From Cellvibrio sp. PSBB006 (GTDB lineage: Bacteria > Pseudomonadota > Gammaproteobacteria > Pseudomonadales > Cellvibrionaceae), in contig NZ_CP021382.1 of the NCBI RefSeq assembly GCF_002162135.1, positions 3,656,001-3,720,000 of the forward strand: DNA of 64,000 nucleotides, given 5' to 3'. Both the position numbers and the translations under genes were made by a program. Shown piece after piece: positions 45,363 to 55,700 of the stretch (position 1 is its first letter; every line of letters begins with the position of its first letter). The notes beneath the pieces were generated by a model. The model searched no databases. It was not told the DNA's origin and saw nothing but the letters and a program-made list of their open reading frames with translations.

Positions 45363-47708
45363 TTATTTTTTTGGGGTTTTTGGTTTAGCAAATTTTGTGG
45401 TGGGTTTGCTCTTTCCTTTGAAGCCAGCGTTAAATTTCTTCGCGCTTTCGAACTTATCGCCAAAAGCTTTTGCTGCTTTGTGTGGTCTGGATTTGCCGCG
45501 AGGATTGGCGCGCGCACCGGTCGGTGATGCATTCTCGGCGGGAATCAATGCGCCAACGCCGGACCCGATTAAATTATTTTTGCGCATTTTAACGAGCAAC
45601 TCGCGAATAACCGGCCAGTTAGCCGGGTCGTGATAACGCAACAGAGCCTTGTGTAAACGACGTTGATCCAGCCCGCGAGGAATACTGATTTTTTTGCTTT
45701 TGTAAGTCAGCTTTTTCAGCGGGTTGCGTTCTGATACATACATCGCCGTCGCCAGCGACATGGGCGATGGATAAAACGTCTGCACCTGATCCACTTCAAA
45801 ATTATTCCTCTTCAACCACAGCGCCATGTTGAGCATATCTTCATCGGTGGTGCCGGGGTGCGCCGCAATAAAATAAGGAATCAAAAATTGTTCTTTACCC
45901 GCTTCCTTGGAAAATTTATCGAACAACCGTTTGAATTCGTAGTAGCTGCTCATCTTGGGTTTCATCATCTGCGCCAGCGGACCTTCTTCGGTATGCTCAG
46001 GCGCAATCTTTAAATAACCACCCACATGATGTGTTACCAATTCCTTCACATATTCCGGGTCTTGTACCGCCAGGTCGTAACGCAGGCCCGACGCAATCGA
46101 AATACGTTTAACCCCTTTTACCTGCCGCGCAGCGCGATAGAGTGCGGTGGTGTGCTTGTGATCGGTGGTTAAATTTTTACAAATCGTCGGGTACACACAG
46201 GACAAGCGTCGGCATTTGCTCAGCGTCGGCATATCCTTGCACGTCAGGCGATACATGTTGGCAGTAGGCCCGCCGAGATCCGAGATATGACCGGTAAAGC
46301 CCGGCACTTTTTCGCGAATATCTTCGATCTCTCGCAGGATGGATTCCTGTGAGCGGCTCTGGATAATGCGTCCTTCGTGTTCGGTAATCGAACAAAATGT
46401 ACAGCCACCAAAACAACCGCGCATGATATTCACCGAGGTTTTAATCATGTCGTACGCGGGAATTTTTTGTTTGCCATAGGCGGGGTGCGGCACGCGCTGA
46501 TAAGGCAAATCAAACACACCATCCAGCTCGTCTGTTTCCAATGGAATCGGCGGCGGGTTTACCCAAACTTCACGATTCTCATGTTTCTGAATCAAAGGCC
46601 GCGCGTTAAACGGGTTGGCTTCTTGGTGCAGTACGCGCGATGCATGTGCATAAAGCACGGAATCTTTGCGCACCTTATCAAACGACGGCAGGCGGATATA
46701 CACCTTCTCTTCGTCAGGAATTTCGCTGCGACTTTGCAGCGGCATCGGAATAATGCGAATCGGTTGCGGTTCGTCGGGGTTAATACTGGACATCTCACCC
46801 TGTGCAGGGCAGCCCTGGGTGGTTAGCGCATTATCAGGATTCAGTTGCGCAATCTGCGCAGACATTTTTTCCGGATCTAATTGGCGGAGGCCAACTTGCG
46901 AGTTGTTGATATCCGCTTGCGCAGCATCCACGACGGATTTGTTGTTGTGTTGGTACTCGTAGGGGTTGGGTAATTTATCGATATTGCCCGGCCAATCGAT
47001 ACGCGAAGAATCAATTTCCGTCCAGCCGCCCGGCGCTTCTTTTTTTATAATGACGGTGCCGCGAATGCTGTCCAGTTCTTTAATATTTTTTCCCGCGGCA
47101 AGCTCATGGGCAATTTCCGCGATGGCGCGCTCGGCATTGCCGTACAACAAAATATCCGCCGTAGCATCGATCAATACCGAGCGACGCACTTCGTTGCTCC
47201 AGTAATCGTACTGCGCAATACGCCGTAAGCTGGCTTCGATACCGCCGAGTACGATGGGTACATCTTTGTAGGCTTCTTTGCAGCGCTGGCTGTATACCGT
47301 TACGGCGCGATCCGGGCGTTTACCGCCTTGGCCGCCGGGTGTGTAAGCATCATCCGAACGCAGCCGCAAATCGGCGGTGTAGCGGTTAATCATGGAATCC
47401 ATATTGCCGGCACTGACGCCGAAGAACAGGTTCGGTTTGCCTAATGCCTTAAACGGTTCGGCGCTGCGCCAATCCGGCTGCGCAATGATGCCGACGCGAA
47501 AACCCTGTGACTCCAGAAAACGCCCGATCACCGCCATACCGAAACTGGGATGATCCACATAGGCATCGCCACACACGATGATAATGTCGCAGCTATCCCA
47601 GCCCAGCGCATCCATCTCGGCGCGGGACATGGGCAAAAACGGCGCAGGCTGGTAGGCAGCCCCGGCAGGGCGAGCATAAGAGAAGAGATTTTTGGCGAAG
47701 CTATTCAT
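45363..47708 (-). CDS. ygiQ: YgiQ-family radical SAM protein
   Basis: 781 residues from the ATG at 47708 (the frame also opens at 47729). N-terminal B12-binding-like region ([37 protein letters not shown]), then the radical SAM cluster motif C-x3-C-x2-C in [19 protein letters not shown], and a Lys-rich basic tail after residue 730. Large iron-sulfur protein widely conserved; function unknown. Length and order are normal. Confidence 0.93.
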   Translation of the reverse strand: MNSFAKNLFSYARPAGAAYQPAPFLPMSRAEMDALGWDSCDIIIVCGDAYVDHPSFGMAVIGRFLESQGFRVGIIAQPDWRSAEPFKALGKPNLFFGVSAGNMDSMINRYTADLRLRSDDAYTPGGQGGKRPDRAVTVYSQRCKEAYKDVPIVLGGIEASLRRIAQYDYWSNEVRRSVLIDATADILLYGNAERAIAEIAHELAAGKNIKELDSIRGTVIIKKEAPGGWTEIDSSRIDWPGNIDKLPNPYEYQHNNKSVVDAAQADINNSQVGLRQLDPEKMSAQIAQLNPDNALTTQGCPAQGEMSSINPDEPQPIRIIPMPLQSRSEIPDEEKVYIRLPSFDKVRKDSVLYAHASRVLHQEANPFNARPLIQKHENREVWVNPPPIPLETDELDGVFDLPYQRVPHPAYGKQKIPAYDMIKTSVNIMRGCFGGCTFCSITEHEGRIIQSRSQESILREIEDIREKVPGFTGHISDLGGPTANMYRLTCKDMPTLSKCRRLSCVYPTICKNLTTDHKHTTALYRAARQVKGVKRISIASGLRYDLAVQDPEYVKELVTHHVGGYLKIAPEHTEEGPLAQMMKPKMSSYYEFKRLFDKFSKEAGKEQFLIPYFIAAHPGTTDEDMLNMALWLKRNNFEVDQVQTFYPSPMSLATAMYVSERNPLKKLTYKSKKISIPRGLDQRRLHKALLRYHDPANWPVIRELLVKMRKNNLIGSGVGALIPAENASPTGARANPRGKSRPHKAAKAFGDKFESAKKFNAGFKGKSKPTTKFAKPKTPKK

Positions 47709-47832
47709 AAGAACCCGGAAATTAACCACAGGGCTGCCGTTGCAGCCCCAAAAAATTGCCCGCTATTGTCTCAGAATAGCCCATCAGTAAACAGCACTAA
47801 AAATAACCAATTACCGCTTCGCTCCCCGACCC

Positions 47833-47863
47833 GTAGATCGGATTAGCGCAGCGTAACCCGACA
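47833..47863 (+). repeat. REP-like element, copy 10
   Basis: GTAGATCGGATTAGCGCAGC then GTAACCCGACA, two changes from copy 3, in the spacer between GH5 and ygiQ. Confidence 0.78.
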
Positions 47864-47874
47864 AAAGCTGCTGA

Positions 47875-48987
47875 TTACTTTCCCGCCTTTTCCTGCATCA
47901 CCTTCTTAAAAAACGCCCCCTGCTCCGACGGCGTAAACGACCAGTCATTGATCATGGTCGGCGACCACTGCGGATCAAATACCCAGGCCGTCCAGGAGAT
48001 GCCGCGCGCTTCCATAAACTCAATAATTTGCGGCCCGTAACTGCCATCATTTTTCACCGGCACATGCGCACCGTAGCCGTCGGGCTGCACCCAACCCAGT
48101 TCAGTGCAAATCAACGGATATTTCTTGCTGGCAAAGCCCCACTTCGCATCCCAGGCTTTAAAGAAATTTTCTTTGGTGGGCGGGGTGGGTTGCTCTTTTT
48201 GCGGATAAGGATGGGACGCGTAAGCCACGCCCGGACGATCAACAGGCGCATCGGCGATGGGCGTCAGGTCATAGGCCCAGTTAAAGCCCGCGACCAACGG
48301 AATAACATCTTTATCAATGGCATAAATGATATCGATCATCTGTTCATTCAGTGCTTTCCATTCCGCCCACTCGGTTTTACCCCAAGGATCTTGCAAGGTT
48401 GTCGGTTCGTTAAATAATTCATACACCGCTGTGGTTGGCACGCCTTGATAACGGTAGGCGATGTCGTGCCAGAAACGGAAGGTTTCCTGTTTGTCGGTGT
48501 AATACATCGGGTGCTGATAGTTGCCGGACGCGAGGAAACCGATGGAATGCCAATCGAGGATCAGATACAGCTGGTGCTGGTTCGCCCAGATTACCGCTTG
48601 GTCGATCAGTTTGAGATATTCATCCTGTCCGCGCTCGCGCCAGGCGCGTGGATGAATCGGCAAGCGCACGGTGTTGGCTCCCCAATTTTTTAACTCCGCA
48701 AACAGACTGGCTTTCCATTGTTTATCTTTCACCAACTTATCCGGATCGGCCACGCTTACACCGCGAAACACAAACACCTTGCCTTGCGCATCGACAAATT
48801 GATGGCCCTTCACGCGGATAATATCCTGCTTGTTTTTCAGCTGACTTACGTCAAAACGCCCGATTTTTTCATACGTCTTGCGATCACTGGCCACCGGATC
48901 TTCCGCCTGCGCGAACACCTGCACAGCCAGCATCACGCCGAGTAAGGCGATTAAATTTTTAATAGATAAAAATGAACGGGAACACAT
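47875..48987 (-). CDS. Secreted GH5 glycoside hydrolase (endoglucanase-like)
   Basis: 370 residues, AGGAG before the ATG. Signal peptide KNLIALLGVMLAVQVFAQA. The GH5 barrel has FVFRGVSVADPDKL, NTVRLPIHPRAWRE, LILDWHSIGF, acid/base Glu in VYELFNEPTTLQD, HPYP, and nucleophile Glu in PLICTELGWVQPDG; WTAWVFDPQWSP closes the barrel. Fits cellulase-type GH5 subfamilies; exact substrate (cellulose, mixed-linkage glucan or glucomannan) not decided. No carbohydrate-binding module. Confidence 0.88.
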   Translation of the reverse strand: MCSRSFLSIKNLIALLGVMLAVQVFAQAEDPVASDRKTYEKIGRFDVSQLKNKQDIIRVKGHQFVDAQGKVFVFRGVSVADPDKLVKDKQWKASLFAELKNWGANTVRLPIHPRAWRERGQDEYLKLIDQAVIWANQHQLYLILDWHSIGFLASGNYQHPMYYTDKQETFRFWHDIAYRYQGVPTTAVYELFNEPTTLQDPWGKTEWAEWKALNEQMIDIIYAIDKDVIPLVAGFNWAYDLTPIADAPVDRPGVAYASHPYPQKEQPTPPTKENFFKAWDAKWGFASKKYPLICTELGWVQPDGYGAHVPVKNDGSYGPQIIEFMEARGISWTAWVFDPQWSPTMINDWSFTPSEQGAFFKKVMQEKAGK

Positions 48988-49129
48988 GCACTTTCTCCTC
49001 GCGAATTGTTATTGGTATGAGGGCTGGGAGTGTAGGAGTTCAGCTGCAAGGCTGCACCGTGACTTACATTTTTTAACGATCCTGGCTGGTATGCCGCCAG
49101 GATTGCTATATTGGCAAGGGAATTGGAGG

Positions 49130-49561
49130 CTATTCCTTTGAGCACTCAGGGGATTGAAAGGTATCTGTGATACGCACAGAGCAGCTGACTATGGCTGCAT
49201 CCTCGTCTGAAAAATAGTAATCCAGCTTGATCTGGATACTGTTGTTCTCGATGTTGATACCTTCAATAAAGACACCGGACGAATCTGAAAAACGTCGTTC
49301 TTTCCCGTCCAATTGAATACTATCGATAGCGATACTATCTATCAAAGATACCGTTGGAACAGACAATAGCTCCAGATCAATCTGTGGAAGCAGTTCCATA
49401 TTGTGCTGAATAACCCTTACCAAATGCTCGCCAACACGGTGTGTTTCAACATGATCTACCGAAAGTGGAATAACAGGTTGTTTGTTTGCTGTGTCGGCTG
49501 AACAAGAAATACAGCAAGAAAATAAGAAAATGAATGTGGATAGCCTGGGTAGTTTCTTCAT
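49130..49561 (-). CDS. Exported hypothetical protein, probable lipoprotein
   Basis: 143 residues from the ATG at 49561, chosen because the signal MKKLPRLSTFIFLFSCCISC starts there; the longer frame overlaps the gene upstream. A cysteine after CCIS could be lipidated. The mature part, with EHLVRVIQHNMELLPQIDLE and KLDYYFSDEDAAIVSCSVRI, is beta-rich. Not recognised. It starts 10 bp after a muramidase-like fragment on the same strand, a position typical of periplasmic immunity proteins. Confidence 0.6.
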   Translation of the reverse strand: MKKLPRLSTFIFLFSCCISCSADTANKQPVIPLSVDHVETHRVGEHLVRVIQHNMELLPQIDLELLSVPTVSLIDSIAIDSIQLDGKERRFSDSSGVFIEGINIENNSIQIKLDYYFSDEDAAIVSCSVRITDTFQSPECSKE

Positions 49562-49571
49562 GATATTGGCT

Positions 49572-50153
49572 CTATTTCGAAGCGGGCAAGGGTGCTTTGT
49601 CAATAAAAGAAACCCTGCGCTTGAATCTATCGCTGGGTACGTTTTTCCAGTGGCTTTCGTCTTTGATTTTTTTCTTAAAGGTGACGATATCATTGTCAGC
49701 CACGCTCTTCTGTATGATCTGTCTTGCTGAAGAGGTATAGTCACCACGAAACTTCAAATCAATTAGTATGTCTTTGATATAGGAATTTAGTTTATCCCAG
49801 TCAGTTTTTCCGTAAAGCTTTTCTACATCCTTCTTTTCACAAATTCGTTTAACCTCTTGGCTTTCATGGTTATAACTTATCTTGAACAATTTCTTTTGCG
49901 TGTCAGGTGTTATCTGAAAATCCAGTAAATCGTTATTGATCACAAAATCCTCTGCACCCTTGCCAAACTTTTCCGCAGCCTTCAGCAGGATATCAATGTA
50001 TGCTTTATCAACTGTGGCGGAAGTTAAGTTTTCGCGAACTGTTTTCTCAGTTTCTTCTGAGATCATGTCCTCGTCCAATATTAATGCCGGATGCTTCTCT
50101 AGCAGTGTGTAGCTGCCAATGAGTGTAAATCTTATAAAATTAACTTTTAACAA
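49572..50153 (-). pseudogene. Muramidase-like (pesticin/T4-lysozyme type) fragment lacking its N-terminus
   Basis: Open for 193 codons from a TTG; no ATG start or ribosome site, and only 21 bp separate it from the psiE stop. The C-terminal part (IKDILIDLKFRGDYTSSARQ, HWKNVPSDRFKRRVSFIDK) resembles the end of pesticin-like lysozyme domains found as phage lysins or type VI effectors. The segment that should carry the catalytic Glu and the S-G-V-T-I-G stretch is missing, so it looks like a 5'-truncated gene. The family call is from memory of the motif pattern and is tentative. Confidence 0.5.
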
Positions 50154-50174
50154 ACCTGGCTGAGGCGATCACTG

Positions 50175-50618
50175 TTATTTGGCATGCTTTTGTGAAACAA
50201 CGACGATGTAATAGTAAGCAATCGACAGCGCCAGGATGACTGCACCGGTCGCGTAAACATAGTGGTATGCCATTTCGTTGTAATCGAACACGATCACTTT
50301 CCTGGCCGCCGCCATAAGCGCCGTCGCGAGTACAATCTCTACGGCCAGGCGCGAGTTATGATTGTCCTGCACGTAGAGCACCAGGTTGTGATAGATCTCG
50401 ATGGCGATAAGAACGGCCATAAATGCACCGAAGGTTGCCAGGATATCGTTGATTTCAAGCAACAGAAAAGGTGGCTCTTTGAGTCGTTGATAAAGCACAT
50501 AAACGATATCCGCAACGCCCCAGATAATCACAAACACCATGATGACCGCTGTAGTTTTGGCAACGTAGCGGATGATCAAACTCATGGTTCTGGTCAGCCT
50601 GGAATCTTCCCCGTGCAT
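50175..50618 (-). CDS. psiE: PsiE-family membrane protein
   Basis: 147 residues, four membrane helices (TAVIMVFVIIWGVADIVYVL, ILATFGAFMAVLIAIEIYHN, GAVILALSIAYYYIVVV). The EIYHNLVLY and VEIVLATALMAAARKVIVFD segments fit the phosphate-starvation-inducible PsiE family. Function unknown; no Pho box was identified. Confidence 0.8.
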   Translation of the reverse strand: MHGEDSRLTRTMSLIIRYVAKTTAVIMVFVIIWGVADIVYVLYQRLKEPPFLLLEINDILATFGAFMAVLIAIEIYHNLVLYVQDNHNSRLAVEIVLATALMAAARKVIVFDYNEMAYHYVYATGAVILALSIAYYYIVVVSQKHAK

Positions 50619-50705
50619 ATTGATGCCCCTTTCAGCAGATGTTGCAGTAGTTAAAAAATCAATCCGGAGACGTCACCCAATTACCTGCATAACGCAGCCT
50701 TACTG

Positions 50706-51647
50706 TTAACCCGTCACCCACACCAGCATTTCGTAATACAGCGGTATACCTATCAATACATTAAAAGGAAAAGTGATACCTAGTGAGGCAAAAATGGCGA
50801 TGCCTACATCGGCTTCTTTTATTGCGCTGCGTATCGCGGCAGGTGCTGCAATGTAGGAAGCACTCGCAACCAGAGAGCTAAGGATAAGTGTGCTGCCCAG
50901 CGGCATGTCGAGAAGCACACCCACAGCCAGACCCAACATGGCCAGAAAGACAGGAGCAATAAGCGCAAAACTGATCAGGCGCCAGTGGTGAAGAGGCAAG
51001 GGGTACAGGTGCTTGGATGCGCACAGACCCATCTCCAGCAAAAATAGGGCGAGCAGTGCTTTGAAAGCGCCAAGAAAAAGTGGAGCGATATCGGCGCTGC
51101 CCTGCGGGCCGTAGCTATACCCGATCAACACCCCACCGGCGAGCAATAACACGCCCCGGCTCGTCAGCGCTTCGTGCCATACGGCTGCCGCACTGCCTTC
51201 GCCACCGTGAATACGTTGATAGAGCATGATGGCTACGACAATCGCAGGCAGCTCCAGAAGAACCAGATAAAGCGTGGTCTGCGGGGAGATAGTCAGCCCC
51301 TGGCTTTCTGCAAACGCGAGAGCGACCGCAAATGTGCCGGCGCTGGCTGAACCATAATGGGCCGCCACACCTGCGCTGTTGGCTTCGCTGAGTTTTACTG
51401 CCTTGCGCAGTAAGGGATAAAGCGCGAGCGGAATTGCAGCGCCTATCAAAATGACCACGACCGCTTCCGCGGCTAACTCCCAGCTCACCTGCCCGTGCAA
51501 TGCCAGCCCGCCCTTGATGCCCAAGGTCAGCATCAACAGAATGCTGAGCGTGTCATAAGCCGCTTTCGGCACCACAAGATCTGATTTTGCCAGCCCGGCA
51601 AGAATACCTAACAGGAAAAACGCAACCACAATATCCGGCATAGCCAT
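50706..51647 (-). CDS. sbtA: SbtA-type sodium-dependent bicarbonate transporter
   Basis: 313 residues, ten helices. The SbtA family pattern is seen: PDIVVAFFLLGILAGLAKSD, LTLGIKGGLAL, AAHYGSASAGTFAVALAF, LFLLEMGLCASKHL and LVASASYIAAPAAIR. Cyanobacterial SbtA takes up bicarbonate with sodium. Two ATGs (51647, 51641) fit AGGGG. Divergent from a LysR regulator 114 bp away that probably controls it. No PII-like SbtB partner is adjacent. Confidence 0.85.
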   Translation of the reverse strand: MAMPDIVVAFFLLGILAGLAKSDLVVPKAAYDTLSILLMLTLGIKGGLALHGQVSWELAAEAVVVILIGAAIPLALYPLLRKAVKLSEANSAGVAAHYGSASAGTFAVALAFAESQGLTISPQTTLYLVLLELPAIVVAIMLYQRIHGGEGSAAAVWHEALTSRGVLLLAGGVLIGYSYGPQGSADIAPLFLGAFKALLALFLLEMGLCASKHLYPLPLHHWRLISFALIAPVFLAMLGLAVGVLLDMPLGSTLILSSLVASASYIAAPAAIRSAIKEADVGIAIFASLGITFPFNVLIGIPLYYEMLVWVTG

Positions 51648-51761
51648 CCCCTTCTGAGTTCGTGCTCTATTTCGTGGCCGCAGTATGAGGTGCTCTTTTC
51701 ATAAAAGATAATTAATGTCTATGATGGTATACATTTATGATCATCTATATAGGAATGGCAC

Positions 51762-52706
51762 ATGAATGTTCGCCATCTGACCTTTCGCTTGCTGCAGGTG
51801 TACGTGGCCGTCATCCGGACAGGCTCCATATCCCAGGCGGCGATGGATTTACACCTGACCCAGCCAACCGTTTCCCTCCAGATAAAACGGTTAACCGAAG
51901 CCGTGGGTCATCCGCTGCTTGAGAACCGAGAGGGTTTGTACAAACCAACCCTGGTTGGGAAAGAGCTATACCGCGCGGCATTGGATGCGCTGACCCGTTT
52001 TGATGACTTCAAGCTTTTTCTCAATGATGCGGAGCAGGGCAACCGAGGGCATTTCAGTCTGGGTATTGTCACGACTGCCAAATATGTTGTGCCGCGTTTG
52101 CTCAGTCCTTATGCGCAACAATACCCGGGTGTGGACGTTACACTGAATATCGGAAACCGTGAGACGATTGTTAAACGGTTTGATAATCAACGGGATGATT
52201 TATATCTGTTCAGCCACCCGCCGACAGGCAACAACGTGATAAGCGGGAGGTTTTTGCGTAATCCGCTGGTGATGATCGCCCCTGTCACTCACTGGGCCGC
52301 ACGGCGGGACGAGGTGGATATTGCGGCGTTAATCAACGAACGTTTTTTGATGCGCGAGCCCGGCAGCGCAACGCGCATGGTGACCGAGACCTGGTTGCGT
52401 GACCACAATATCCAGCTGACAAAAACCCTGCAAATTGAAAGCAATGAAGCGATTCGCCTGAGTGTGGAAACAGGCTTGGGTCTGGCGGTTCTTTCTGAGC
52501 ATACTCTGGCGCAGGCTAATGCAAACCTGGCCGTTGTGAATGTAAAAGGTTTTCCGTTGCTCAGTCATTGGTATGTGGTAAGGAGCGGTGATAAACGTCT
52601 TCCGGCAGCGGCAAACCAGTTCCTGAAATTCATGAATGACCATTTAAATGAGTGGGTGGAAGAAAAGTATGTTCAGAACGAGATTGCAAAGCTGATCTTG
52701 TCATGA
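51762..52706 (+). CDS. LysR-family transcriptional regulator
   Basis: 314 residues. N-terminal winged helix (LTFRLLQVYVAVIRTGSISQ, LHLTQPTVSLQIKRL) and an effector-binding domain resembling CbbR/CysB types (HFSLGIVTTAKYVVPRLLSP). Divergent from the SbtA gene, so it likely senses inorganic carbon or a related metabolite and controls that transporter, as LysR proteins do for bicarbonate uptake in cyanobacteria. A T-N11-A-like box in 51648-51761 could not be pinned down. Confidence 0.9.
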   Translation: MNVRHLTFRLLQVYVAVIRTGSISQAAMDLHLTQPTVSLQIKRLTEAVGHPLLENREGLYKPTLVGKELYRAALDALTRFDDFKLFLNDAEQGNRGHFSLGIVTTAKYVVPRLLSPYAQQYPGVDVTLNIGNRETIVKRFDNQRDDLYLFSHPPTGNNVISGRFLRNPLVMIAPVTHWAARRDEVDIAALINERFLMREPGSATRMVTETWLRDHNIQLTKTLQIESNEAIRLSVETGLGLAVLSEHTLAQANANLAVVNVKGFPLLSHWYVVRSGDKRLPAAANQFLKFMNDHLNEWVEEKYVQNEIAKLILS

Positions 52707-52739
52707 CGCTAACCGGTCCCTACCGATTAGCGTCAAGGC

Positions 52740-55700
52740 TTACGCCAGTAATTGCTGTAACAGCGCTTTGTAATCCATCTTTCCGGTGCCGAGTTTTGGC
52801 AACTCTGGCATCACCTGAATCTCTGCCGGTAGCATCAAACCTTCCATGCCGCCGTTAAGCAGTTGTTGACGCAGTTCAGCAGGCGTTGTGTCAGTAGAGT
52901 TGCCGGTAACGCAAAGAATAATGCGCTCCCCTTTTTTCTCATCGCTCAACGCAACGGCGGCTAATTCAATATCGGGATTATCGAAAATATCCCGCGCTTT
53001 CTCTTCAACAGCACCGAGACTGATCATCTCGCCGCCGATCTTGGCGAAGCGTGAATAGCGGTCGACGATGGTGAGAAAACCATCTTCATCGAGATGACCT
53101 TTATCGCCGGTTTTGTACCAGCGACGGTTGTCGAGGGTGACGATAGCCTGGGCCGTTTTTTCATCGTCATTCAAGTAGCCGAGCATCAATTGCGTGCCGG
53201 AAACCAGGATCAAACCATCTTCACCCTGAGGCAAGGTTTCAAGCGTATCCGGATCGACGATGCGAATACTGCTACCCGGTAATGGCATGCCGACGGTGCC
53301 GGGTTGGTTGCCTTTTTGCAGTTTCCAATAAACGGTATCCAGCATGTCAGGAATGTTAACGCTGATAACCGGCGTTGTTTCAGTAGTGCCGTAACCTTCA
53401 AAGATTTTTTTACTGAATTTCATTTCAAATTCACTGCGCACCCGTTCCTGTAACTTTTCCGCACCGGCGACGACGATGCGCAGTGAATCGAGCATCAGTG
53501 GTTCAACTTTGCTGTTGCGAGTATACAGGCGCAGGAAGGTGGCAGTACCACACAACACGGTAGCGCGGTAACGGGCGATGGCTTTGGCGATACCGACAAC
53601 GTCGGTCGGGTCGGGGTGACAGACGACAGGGATACCTTCAAGCATCGGCATCATGGTGGTGACGGTTAAACCGAATGAGTGGAATGGAGGCAGCGAATTC
53701 ATAAAGACATCGCTTTTGCGGGTATCCAATACATCACTGATTTGTTTGCAGTTGGCGATGATGTTGCGATGGCTCAATACGATACCTTTTGGTGTACCTT
53801 CGCTGCCGCTACTGAATAAAATCGCCGCCGGATCATCCAGTTTACGCTGCCTTCCCAACAGCCAATAAATGATGTCCGCAGGTAATAATGAGAACAACAT
53901 AGCGCGCAGCAAATCCCATTTGCTTAATGCAGCTTTCACATCTTCAAGAAAAACAATCTGTACATCCGTCAGCATGGTCTCGATGGCTATGCCACGTTGC
54001 TCCAGCTTTGTCATAAAACGACGCGAGGTAAACACGGTCTTGATAGCGGCTGTGCGCAAACTTGCCTGCACGGCGCTGACGCTACTGGTGTAGTTGATAT
54101 TTACGGTGGTTTGACCGTTGAGCAATACGGCCATGTTGCTGATCAGGCTTGCGCTGGAAGCGGGTAGTACCAAGCCAACGTTCGCGTCGTTGGTATAACC
54201 GCGCATCGCTTTAGCAAAGGCCAGTGTGGCTGCGAGAGTGCGTCCATAATTGAAGGTTGTGCCTTCGCCATCAACCATAAAATGTTGCAGACGATTGCGC
54301 TTGGCGGTCTTCAGCCAGGTTAAGGCCAGCGGGTCCAGGTTGTGCGTGTGTTCTTCCCAGGCATCCACAGAAAGTTCGAAGACTTTTTGTTTGAGTTCAG
54401 CGGTTTTGGTGGTGAGTGGTAATGATTTGCCAAAGGCAACAATGATATCGCGACGATTACCGAGACTGCGATCCAGTAATGAGGTTTCATCGCGCAATTT
54501 GCCAGCTGAACGTGAGAAGGCGCTACCCCATAATCCACGTAAATAAAAGGGTACGATCACGGCATTCTCTACACCTTCGACCGTGCGTTCATAACCGGAA
54601 TGAAATTTTCCTAAATGACCATTGCGACTGATGGCACCTTCCGGAAATAAACAAACCACTTCGCCGTTGCGCAGCAATTCATTAACACGGCCAAGCGCTT
54701 CTTTGCTGTTGCCGGAGGAAATCGGAATCATGCCCAAACGACTCAGCAAGGGTTTCAGGTACCAGCGGTTGTAAATCTCCCGTTGCATCACAAAACGCAC
54801 CGGCCGTGGGCACGCGATCTGTACCAGTGCCCAATCAATCCAGCTGATGTGATTGCCCAGCAGCAATACACCGCCGCGCGCCGGCAAATTGTCGAAATGT
54901 AAAACATCAATGCGATAGCGATGTTTAAACAACAAGCTCACCAGGAAACGCACAAACGAATGCGGTAATTGTTTTACGGTATAGCCCGTACCAACAACAG
55001 CCACCAGCGTTAATAATCCGAGCAGCATCGCGCTGTTAAAACCAAAATAAGCAAAGGCAACAGTGAGGCCCAGGAAGCTGAGCATGGTCACATTCTGCAC
55101 CCAGTTATTGCCAGCCAGTACGGTACCCAACTCCTGTTCTTTTGCGTGGTATTGAATTAACGCATTCAGCGGAATCATAAACAGGCCACCCATCATCCCC
55201 AGCACCGTAAAATTGAAAGCCAGTGCCGTGTAAGAGTCGAGCGTGGGTAAGAGCGCCAGGGTGATGGCAATGCCCAGGGCGCCGAGCGGAACGAGCCCGG
55301 TTTCGATATGTTTTTGCGAAAAACGGCCAGCGAGGACGGCGCCGATCATGATGCCCAAACCACTGCACGCAAGCAGCCCCTGAATCACCAGGGTATTGGT
55401 TTCGGCCAGGCGTGTTTCGGCAAAATCGGGAAAGGCGGCGAGCAAAACTTGTGAGATAGCCCAGAAAGTAGAGAGTCCGACGATAGACAACCAGATGACC
55501 GGGCGGCCGCGCAACGCACGCAGATTTTGTTGCAGGTAATCCAGCTTCACATAACGTGAAACGGAGAATATTTTTTGCACATCGGGGCGTGATTGTTGGG
55601 GCAACCGATAACTCAACACCAGTTCGATGCTGGCCAACAACACCAGCAACCAACCCAACGGCGCAATACGTTCCAATATCACCGTCGTGTTATCGGTGCT

